Source: Campylobacteraceae bacterium (lineage in GTDB: Bacteria; Campylobacterota; Campylobacteria; Campylobacterales; Sulfurovaceae). From it: a stretch of DNA of 12,956 nt. Of this stretch, positions 7,290 through 12,956 are shown piece by piece; within the stretch, counting starts at the first letter, position 1, and every line of letters starts with the position of its first letter. The position numbers and the translations under genes were made by a program. The stretch is taken from the NCBI GenBank assembly GCA_027063325.1, contig JAMOSA010000141.1, positions 1 to 12,956 on the forward strand. The letters run 5' to 3'. The notes beneath the pieces were generated by a model. The model had not been told where the DNA came from, made no database searches, and worked only from the letters and a program-made list of their open reading frames with translations.

Positions 7290-8603
7290 ATGAATATTCA
7301 CTTCATCGGTATAGGAGGTATCGGATTATCAGCTCTTGCAAAATTTTTAGCAAGAGATGGACATAAAATTTCAGGTAGTGATATGCGTCAGAGTGAAATT
7401 ACCGATGAGTTGGCAATGAATTATAATATCAAAATTACAATTCCTCACCACCAGGATGCAGTTGAGGGGGCAGATAGAGTAATATACTCAGCTGCTATTA
7501 GACCTACAAATATAGAGTATAAAAGAGCCAAAGAGTTGGGCATTGAGTTATATAGTCGCAAAGAGGCACTCAAATTTATCCTAAAAAACAAAGAGGTTTA
7601 TGCTGTAGCTGGAGCACATGGCAAGAGTACCACTTCTGCAATACTAGCATCTATACTACCCAATACAAATGCCCTAATTGGAGCTATTAGCAAAGAGTTT
7701 GGTTCAAATGTAAGAGATTACAGTAACAATAAAGTGGTATTTGAAGCAGATGAGAGTGATGAGAGTTTTTTGAATGCAAACCCATATATGGCAATAGTTA
7801 CCAATGTAGAGCCAGAGCATATGGAGTATTATGAGTATGATGAGAATAGATTTTATAATGCATATTATAAATTTATCTCACTTGCTAAAGTTAGAGTCTT
7901 AAATGGTGAAGATGAATTTCTATCTTCATTGGATATAGATGCAGTATGGCTGTATCCCTCAAAAGATATAAAAGATATAAAATTTATTATCAAAGATGAT
8001 AAACCATATACAGAGTTTAGACTCAAGGATTATGGGGTATTTGAAGTGTATGGATTTGGAGAGCATATAGCAGTAGATGCATCTTTGGCAATACTTGGAG
8101 CTTTAGAGCTTGGTGAAGATATAGAGAGTATTAGAAATAATCTATCTAGTTACAAAGGTATCAAAAAGAGATTTGATATAATCCAAAGTAACCAAAATCA
8201 TACAGTTATTGATGATTATGGACACCACCCAACAGAGATAAAAGCTACTATAGAGGCATTAAAAAGATTCAAAGATATAAAAGGTTACAAAAAGCTTACT
8301 ATAATATGGCAACCTCACAAATATACAAGAACACTTGATAATCTACAAGGTTTTGTAGAGTGTTTTGAGGGTATTGATGAGCTTATAATCTTGCCTATAT
8401 GGTCAGCTGGTGAGATAGAGATACCTATAGATTTAAAAGCAGCATTTAGCAGATACAAATTGATTATGGCAGATAGTGTTACAAACCAAGATGGAGTTGT
8501 AAAGGTACTCAAAGATAATCATACAGTAGCTGAATATAGCAGTGGTCTAATAGTAGCTTTTGGTGCAGGTGATATTACATACCAAATTAGAGGTTTAATA
8601 TAA
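7290..8603 (+). CDS. murC: UDP-N-acetylmuramate--L-alanine ligase
   Basis: MurC joins L-Ala to UDP-MurNAc using ATP, the first step of peptidoglycan stem-peptide assembly in the cytoplasm. The 437-residue protein starts with the Rossmann-like nucleotide motif FIGIGGIGLSALA, then the ATP loop GAHGKSTTSA with Lys112 (the commoner Mur form is GTHGKTTT), EADESDESF, the conserved TNVEPEHMEYY, and the C-terminal domain elements DDYGHHPTEI and WQPHKYTRT. All three Mur ligase domains are present; length is on the short side compared with E. coli (491). ATG at 7290 is preferred over the upstream GTG at 7275 because GGAG at 7277-7280 lies 9 bases before it and the protein then begins at the motif as in relatives. 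Confidence 0.97.
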   Translation: MNIHFIGIGGIGLSALAKFLARDGHKISGSDMRQSEITDELAMNYNIKITIPHHQDAVEGADRVIYSAAIRPTNIEYKRAKELGIELYSRKEALKFILKNKEVYAVAGAHGKSTTSAILASILPNTNALIGAISKEFGSNVRDYSNNKVVFEADESDESFLNANPYMAIVTNVEPEHMEYYEYDENRFYNAYYKFISLAKVRVLNGEDEFLSSLDIDAVWLYPSKDIKDIKFIIKDDKPYTEFRLKDYGVFEVYGFGEHIAVDASLAILGALELGEDIESIRNNLSSYKGIKKRFDIIQSNQNHTVIDDYGHHPTEIKATIEALKRFKDIKGYKKLTIIWQPHKYTRTLDNLQGFVECFEGIDELIILPIWSAGEIEIPIDLKAAFSRYKLIMADSVTNQDGVVKVLKDNHTVAEYSSGLIVAFGAGDITYQIRGLI

Positions 8604-8619
8604 TATAAAAGGATAAAAT

Positions 8620-9330
8620 ATGATTTTGCTTCCGGCAATAGATTTAAAAGATGGTACAGCAGTGAGATTAAACAAGGGTGTAATGAGTACAGCAAAAGTT
8701 TATTCAGTAGAACCTTGGTTTATAGCAAAACATTTTGAAGAAGCAGGTAGCAGTTGGCTTCATCTGGTGGACTTAAACGGAGCATTTGCAGGAGAACCTA
8801 GAAATCTTGAGCAGATAAAAAAGATTCGTCAAAATTGTGATCTAAAAATAGAGCTTGGTGGAGGAGTCAGAGATGAAGATACAATCAAAATGTATCTTGA
8901 TTTGGGAGTTGATAGACTTATTTTAGGTTCAATTGCACTAAAAGATCCCGATTTTGTAATGGAGATGGCATCAAAGTATCCAATTGTAGTAGGAATTGAT
9001 GCTATTGATGGCAAAGTTGCTGTTGATGGTTGGGCAAAAGTGAGTGAAATAGAAGCTACACAATTGGCCAAAAATTTTGCAGAAGCTGGAGTTGAAGCAA
9101 TTATCTGTACTGATGTAAGCAGAGATGGAACACTTAGTGGTGTAAATATAGAGTTTACAAAAGATATTGCAAATGCCAGTGGATTACCAACAATTGCAAG
9201 TGGAGGATTGAGAGATATAGAGGATATAAAAGCTCTAAAAGAGGCTGGAGTTTATGGTACTATTGTAGGAAAAGCATTCTATGAGGGCAAATTGGACCTT
9301 AAAGAGGCTTTTAGCATAGCAAAAGGGTAA
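8620..9330 (+). CDS. hisA: Phosphoribosylformimino-5-aminoimidazole carboxamide ribotide isomerase
   Basis: HisA performs the Amadori-type isomerisation of ProFAR to PRFAR, the fourth step of histidine synthesis. The 236-residue protein is a complete (beta-alpha)8 barrel. PAIDLKDGTAVRL carries the catalytic Asp8, and VVGIDAIDGKVAVDGW carries the second catalytic Asp127, the same numbering as in the Thermotoga enzyme. The two phosphate-binding loops are visible in ELGGGVRD and ASGGLRD. No other his gene is in the window, so the pathway is dispersed. AAAAGGA (8607-8613) precedes the ATG by 6 bases, 16 bases after murC. I see no sign that it is a dual HisA/TrpF enzyme, but sequence alone does not exclude that. 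Confidence 0.96.
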   Translation: MILLPAIDLKDGTAVRLNKGVMSTAKVYSVEPWFIAKHFEEAGSSWLHLVDLNGAFAGEPRNLEQIKKIRQNCDLKIELGGGVRDEDTIKMYLDLGVDRLILGSIALKDPDFVMEMASKYPIVVGIDAIDGKVAVDGWAKVSEIEATQLAKNFAEAGVEAIICTDVSRDGTLSGVNIEFTKDIANASGLPTIASGGLRDIEDIKALKEAGVYGTIVGKAFYEGKLDLKEAFSIAKG

Positions 9331-9334
9331 ATTA

Positions 9335-10165
9335 ATGAGTAGTTACTATACCCAATTGACCATAAAAACCAAACCACAGTTTGTAGAACTGCTTGGTGAT
9401 TTTGTAGTATCTATTACAGATGAAGCTATTGAATATACACAAGATAGTATTATTATCCGTACAGAAAATGATACCCAAAATATAAAAGAGGCTATAGAGT
9501 CTATAGTAGATTCGAGTATCCCAATAGAGTTTGTAGAGGAGCAAAAAGAGAATCAAGATTGGATAGCCAAATACAAAGAGTCAATCAATCCTATAGATGC
9601 AGGAGAGTTTTATATACATCCACAATGGTATCCCCCAAAAGATGGCAAAATCAATATTGTAATAAATCCGGCATTAGCTTTTGGATCTGGTCACCATGCT
9701 ACAACATACAGTTGCCTTGGTGCAGTAAGTAGATATGTAAAAGATGGTATAAGTATGTTAGATGTTGGTTGTGGCAGTGGAATATTGGCTTTGGCTGGTG
9801 CAAAAAAGGGTGCTGAGGTTGATATGTGTGATACAGATCCACTTGCTATAGATAGTGCAAAAGAGAATTTTGAATTAAACAACCAAAAGTATAACCAAGC
9901 ATGGATAGGATCAGTAAATAGTACAGATAAAGAGTATGATATAGTAGTAGCAAATATAATAGCTGATGTTCTAAAAGCTATATCAAAATCTCTCAAAGAT
10001 AGATTAAAAGATGATGGGGTATTGATTCTTTCAGGAATTTTGGATAAAAAAGAGTCTATAGTTACAGATTCATTTAGAGATTTAAAACTAGTAGATAGAA
10101 TTTCAAAAGATGAGTGGATAACACTGGTATATAAAAAGGATAGCAATGGCACAACAACCGGATAA
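9335..10165 (+). CDS. prmA: Ribosomal protein L11 methyltransferase
   Basis: PrmA transfers methyl groups from S-adenosylmethionine to lysines and the N-terminus of ribosomal protein L11. The 276-residue protein has the variable N-terminal substrate domain, then INPALAFGSGHHATT (FGSGHHATT at residues 116 to 124, the PrmA hallmark), the SAM-binding motif LDVGCGSG at residues 142 to 149, the ribose-binding acidic residue in CDTDPLAID, and VVANIIADVL in place of the usual catalytic loop. AAAAGGG lies 7 bases before ATG 9335 and is inside the end of hisA. Its last 20 bases overlap the start of ftsH in another frame, adding a Gly/Thr-rich tail (SNGTTTG) that is probably not functional. Confidence 0.95.
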   Translation: MSSYYTQLTIKTKPQFVELLGDFVVSITDEAIEYTQDSIIIRTENDTQNIKEAIESIVDSSIPIEFVEEQKENQDWIAKYKESINPIDAGEFYIHPQWYPPKDGKINIVINPALAFGSGHHATTYSCLGAVSRYVKDGISMLDVGCGSGILALAGAKKGAEVDMCDTDPLAIDSAKENFELNNQKYNQAWIGSVNSTDKEYDIVVANIIADVLKAISKSLKDRLKDDGVLILSGILDKKESIVTDSFRDLKLVDRISKDEWITLVYKKDSNGTTTG

Positions 10166-12140
10166 TAACGATAATAAAAATTTTTTCAATGACAACCCAC
10201 TATTGGCATTTGCCATATTCTCAATAGTTGTTATTTTGATTTTCAAGGTTTTGATAGGTGAACAGGGTGGATTAAATCAGATGATGACTCCACAAGGTAT
10301 TGCTGTTACCAAAAAGGCTACCTATTCAGAGGTAAAAAAACTTGTCAAAGAGGGTAAAATTCAAAAGGTTAAAATTACTCCTACTATGATAGAGGCTGTA
10401 GGTAGTGATGGCGGAAGAACCATTAGATATATAGCCGAAAAGATTCCAGCTTCAGATCCTACATTTGTAAAACTGCTTGATGAAAAGGGTATAGATTATA
10501 GTGGAGTTATGGGCAATGGCTTTGTAAGTGAAATGATTAGTATGCTTTTGCCTATATTTATATTTTTTGCTATTTGGATATTTTTGGCAAAAAAGATGTC
10601 AAAAGGTATGGGTGGTGGCATACTTGGAGTTGGCAAAGCCGGTAAGCTTATAAATTCAGAGAAACCAGATACAAAGTTTGATGATGTAGCCGGAGTTGAT
10701 GAAGCCAAAGAGGAGGTCAAAGAGATAGTTGATTTCCTCAAATATCCAGAGAGATATATAGCTCTTGGTGCAAAGATACCAAAAGGGGTACTACTGGTTG
10801 GACCTCCAGGTACTGGTAAAACACTACTTGCAAAAGCAGTAGCTGGAGAAGCTAGTGTACCATTTTTTTCAGTTAGTGGAAGTAGTTTTATTGAGATGTT
10901 TGTAGGTGTTGGAGCAAGTCGTGTAAGAGATCTATTTGAACAAGCCAAAAAAGAGTCTCCATCTATCATATTTATAGATGAGATTGATGCCATAGGCAAA
11001 AGTAGAACAGCTGGTGGTCCTATGGGTGGCAATGATGAAAGAGAACAGACTCTAAATCAATTGTTGGCTGAGATGGATGGATTTGGTACAGATACACCTG
11101 TTATTGTACTAGCTGCTACAAACCGTCCAGAAGTACTTGATCCAGCTTTGCTTAGAGCTGGTCGTTTTGATAGACAGGTACTGGTAGATAAACCAGACTT
11201 TGAGGGCAGACTGGCAATACTCAAAATTCACAGCAAAGATGTAAAACTCTCTCCTGAAGTGGACTTAGAAGAGATAGCAAAAGCAACAGCAGGACTTGCT
11301 GGAGCAGATTTGGCAAATATTATCAATGAAGCTGCCCTTCTTGCTGGTCGCCAAAACAAAACCCAAATAGAACAGAGTGATTTGATGGAAGCCATAGAAA
11401 GGGCATTTGTAGGACTTGAGAAGAAAAACCGTAAAATAAATGAGCTTGAGAAAAAAATTGTAAGTTATCATGAGAGTGGTCATGCTCTAATGGCAGAGCT
11501 TACAGAGGGTGCTACAAGAGTTACAAAGGTATCTATTATACCAAGAGGTTTGGGAGCATTGGGTTATACGCTACACTTGCCAGATGAAGAGAATAGATTC
11601 CTAAAACAAAAGCATGAATTGATGGCAGAGATTGATGTACTGCTTGGAGGAAGAGCAGCTGAAGAGATATTTATAGGTGATATATCCACTGGAGCTGGTA
11701 ATGATTTGCAAAGAGCTACTGATATTATCAGAGATATGATTACCAAATATGGTATGAGTGATGTAGCCGGACTTATGGTACTTGAGACTCATGCTGGTGG
11801 AGCATTTTTGGGTGGTGGACAAGTTATCAAAGATTATAGTGAGAAGATGGCTGAAGCTATAGATGAGTTTGTTAGAACACTACTAGATGAGAGATACAAA
11901 TATGTAAAACAGACTCTTGGAGATTATTCAGAAGCTATAGAGAATATGGCTGCAGTATTATTGGATGTAGAGGTTATAGAGGGTGATAGAGTAAGAGAGA
12001 TTATAGAAGAGTTTGAAACCAAACATAATCTTCCAAGCAGATTGGCTCACAAGGATAAAATAGCCAAAGAAAAGAGTGACAAAGTCACCAGAGCCCAAGC
12101 AAGAGATTCAAAAGAGGATAACTCACCAAAAGATGAGTGA
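10146..12140 (+). CDS. ftsH: ATP-dependent zinc metalloprotease FtsH
   Basis: FtsH is the membrane-anchored AAA+ protease that degrades unassembled membrane proteins and selected cytosolic regulators. The 664-residue protein shows a short N-terminal tail, a membrane segment near residues 19 to 37, a periplasmic domain, a second membrane segment near residues 129 to 147 (SMLLPIFIFFAIWIFLA), then the AAA domain with Walker A GPPGTGKT (219 to 226), Walker B IIFIDEID, the pore motif FVGVGASRVR and the second region of homology NRPEVLDPALLRAGRFDR. The protease domain has the zinc site HESGH (442 to 446) with the third ligand Asp520 in GAGNDLQRA. All catalytic residues are intact. AAGGA at 10136-10140 lies 5 bases before the ATG, inside prmA. 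It is the last gene of the operon. Confidence 0.98.
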   Translation: MAQQPDNNDNKNFFNDNPLLAFAIFSIVVILIFKVLIGEQGGLNQMMTPQGIAVTKKATYSEVKKLVKEGKIQKVKITPTMIEAVGSDGGRTIRYIAEKIPASDPTFVKLLDEKGIDYSGVMGNGFVSEMISMLLPIFIFFAIWIFLAKKMSKGMGGGILGVGKAGKLINSEKPDTKFDDVAGVDEAKEEVKEIVDFLKYPERYIALGAKIPKGVLLVGPPGTGKTLLAKAVAGEASVPFFSVSGSSFIEMFVGVGASRVRDLFEQAKKESPSIIFIDEIDAIGKSRTAGGPMGGNDEREQTLNQLLAEMDGFGTDTPVIVLAATNRPEVLDPALLRAGRFDRQVLVDKPDFEGRLAILKIHSKDVKLSPEVDLEEIAKATAGLAGADLANIINEAALLAGRQNKTQIEQSDLMEAIERAFVGLEKKNRKINELEKKIVSYHESGHALMAELTEGATRVTKVSIIPRGLGALGYTLHLPDEENRFLKQKHELMAEIDVLLGGRAAEEIFIGDISTGAGNDLQRATDIIRDMITKYGMSDVAGLMVLETHAGGAFLGGGQVIKDYSEKMAEAIDEFVRTLLDERYKYVKQTLGDYSEAIENMAAVLLDVEVIEGDRVREIIEEFETKHNLPSRLAHKDKIAKEKSDKVTRAQARDSKEDNSPKDE

Positions 12141-12173
12141 TATACTACTAAATAGATTTAACCCAAAAACTTT

Positions 12174-12205
12174 ATGGCTTGATGTTGGTAGCGACATTAA
12201 GCCAT
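12174..12205. terminator. 12-bp stem-loop between ftsH and the accessory ATPase gene
   Basis: ATGGCTTGATGT (12174-12185) pairs with ACATTAAGCCAT (12194-12205) over 12 bp with one G-U wobble and an 8-base loop (TGGTAGCG). It starts 34 bases after the ftsH stop, as a terminator would. On the plus strand no T-run follows directly. On the minus strand TTTTT follows the stem by 4 bases, so termination could act better on antisense transcripts. Because the palindrome also lies about 26 bases upstream of a strong -10 box, an operator for the next gene is an alternative reading. Confidence 0.5.
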
Positions 12206-12227
12206 TACTCCATAAGTATATTTTCTA

Positions 12228-12236
12228 TGCTATAAT
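12228..12236 (+). promoter_or_regulatory. Extended -10 promoter for the accessory ATPase gene
   Basis: TGCTATAAT is a perfect extended -10 (TG, one base, TATAAT). No TTGACA-like -35 is seen at the usual distance. A start about 7 bases downstream, near 12243, would put the first ATG (12246) 3 bases from the RNA end, or the second ATG (12258) 15 bases from it. Neither ATG has a real Shine-Dalgarno. Confidence 0.6.
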
Positions 12237-12245
12237 AACCCAAAA

Positions 12246-12956
12246 ATGAGCTACAAAATGAAAAGACTACCCATAGGAATAAGTGATTTTAGAAAAGTAA
12301 TTAGAGACAATAACTATTTTGTAGATAAATCAATGTTTATCTATGAGTTAATAAACTCAAATGCCCAAGTTAGCCTAATGCCTAGACCTCGTAGATTTGG
12401 AAAAACACTAAATCTAAGTATGCTTCAATACTTTTTTGAAAATAATCAAGATACAAGTGAGCTATTTAGAGATTTGAAAATATATCAAACAGATGAATTT
12501 AAAAAGCATATCAATAGATACCCTGTTATATTTTTGAGTTTTAAGGATATTAAAAATAGGGATTTTCAAAATACCTATGAAAAGCTTTATGGTCTTATTC
12601 AAGAAGAGTATATGAGACACTATAAAAGCTTAGATATTGATAGTTTGGATTATTTGGATAGATTGAGCTATATTAATATTTTAGAAAATAGAGCTTCTAA
12701 AAGTAGCATTGAAAATAGTCTAAAACTTCTCTCCAAACTCCTCTACCAAAAATATAATCAAGAGGTAGTAATCTTAATAGATGAGTATGATACCCCAATC
12801 CATGCATCATATCTAAATGGATATTATGATGAGATGATAGATTTTATAAGAAATCTACTAAGTGCTGCTTTTAAAGATAACTCTTATCTATTTAAAGGTG
12901 TAATTACAGGGATTTTAAGAGTAAGTAGAGAGTCTATATTTAGTGGACTTAATAAT
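12246..12956 (+). CDS. AAA-ATPase-like protein of the DUF1703 / PD-(D/E)XK-associated family, 3' end outside the window
   Basis: The reading frame is open to the window edge (237 residues seen). The N-terminus RLPIGISDFRKVIRDNNYFVDKS is typical of the AAA-ATPase-like family (Pfam PF09820). RPRRFGKTLNLSML (from residue 47) is its modified Walker A with Lys53, VVILIDEYDTP (Asp179, Glu180) is its Walker B, and VITGILRVSRESIFSGLNN is a strongly conserved stretch. Members usually end in a PD-(D/E)XK nuclease-like domain, expected beyond the edge. No biochemical function is established that I know of. Hand-counted GC over 12241-12540 is 82/300, against 118/300 in a 300-base piece of ftsH, which suggests an accessory or transferred gene. 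The alternative start at 12258 (MKRLPIG) matches relatives equally well or better. Confidence 0.88.
   Translation, partial: MSYKMKRLPIGISDFRKVIRDNNYFVDKSMFIYELINSNAQVSLMPRPRRFGKTLNLSMLQYFFENNQDTSELFRDLKIYQTDEFKKHINRYPVIFLSFKDIKNRDFQNTYEKLYGLIQEEYMRHYKSLDIDSLDYLDRLSYINILENRASKSSIENSLKLLSKLLYQKYNQEVVILIDEYDTPIHASYLNGYYDEMIDFIRNLLSAAFKDNSYLFKGVITGILRVSRESIFSGLNN

Noticed and set aside
9691..10152. Minus-strand frame of 153 codons opposite prmA
   Set aside because: Its composition is Ser/Thr/Leu-rich as expected of the complement of a real gene, and prmA motifs are intact on the other strand.
10496..11032. Minus-strand frame of 178 codons opposite ftsH
   Set aside because: It lies exactly over the conserved AAA domain of ftsH and has Pro/Ser/Ile-rich text typical of an antisense shadow.
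12133..12249. A 38-codon frame starting ATG inside the end of ftsH and ending just after the ATPase start
   Set aside because: It has no Shine-Dalgarno, its product resembles nothing I know, and it runs through the 12-bp palindrome and the promoter. It is more likely intergenic DNA than a gene, although a decayed remnant cannot be excluded.

Overview
The window reads as an AT-rich chromosomal segment from a member of the Campylobacterota (formerly Epsilonproteobacteria). The reasons are the low GC content (hand counts of about 33 to 39 % in the genes sampled), AGA-rich and TTG-tolerant coding, compact operons, and protein signatures and gene pairings that I know from that phylum: a divergent lnt / yajC-secD-secF pair, prmA directly followed by ftsH, and a separate succinyl-DAP aminotransferase. 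I cannot name the genus. Almost every base is coding. The two longest gaps are 120 bases (after secF) and 105 bases (after ftsH).

Left edge, minus strand (1-1146): lnt, apolipoprotein N-acyltransferase. As given it is split by a frameshift near position 850. Its C-terminus lies beyond the window edge. It is head-to-head with yajC, with only 11 bases between the two start codons, so each gene's promoter must lie inside the other gene.

First plus-strand operon (1158-3978): yajC, secD, secF, the SecDF-YajC accessory complex of the Sec translocase. A small hairpin holds the secD start codon in its loop.

Second plus-strand operon (4099-12140): dacB (penicillin-binding DD-peptidase), a dapC-type aminotransferase, an unrecognised TPR-like 210-residue protein, murC, hisA, prmA and ftsH. 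Gaps are 4 to 18 bases and prmA overlaps ftsH by 20 bases, so this is very probably one transcription unit. Three of the seven genes serve peptidoglycan (DAP supply, UDP-MurNAc-L-Ala synthesis, peptide trimming). The others serve histidine synthesis, ribosomal protein L11 methylation and membrane protein quality control.

Right edge (12141-12956): a 12-bp hairpin, a perfect extended -10 promoter, and the first part of an AAA-ATPase-like gene of the DUF1703 / PD-(D/E)XK-associated family. This gene is clearly more AT-rich (about 27 % GC) and looks like an accessory gene placed after the housekeeping operon.

I found no CRISPR array, tRNA, rRNA, insertion sequence or defence island. The points most worth a second look are the broken lnt, the shared palindromic ribosome-binding site between lnt and yajC, the hairpin around the secD start, the unknown TPR-like gene inside the peptidoglycan operon, and the near-leaderless accessory ATPase gene behind a long palindrome.
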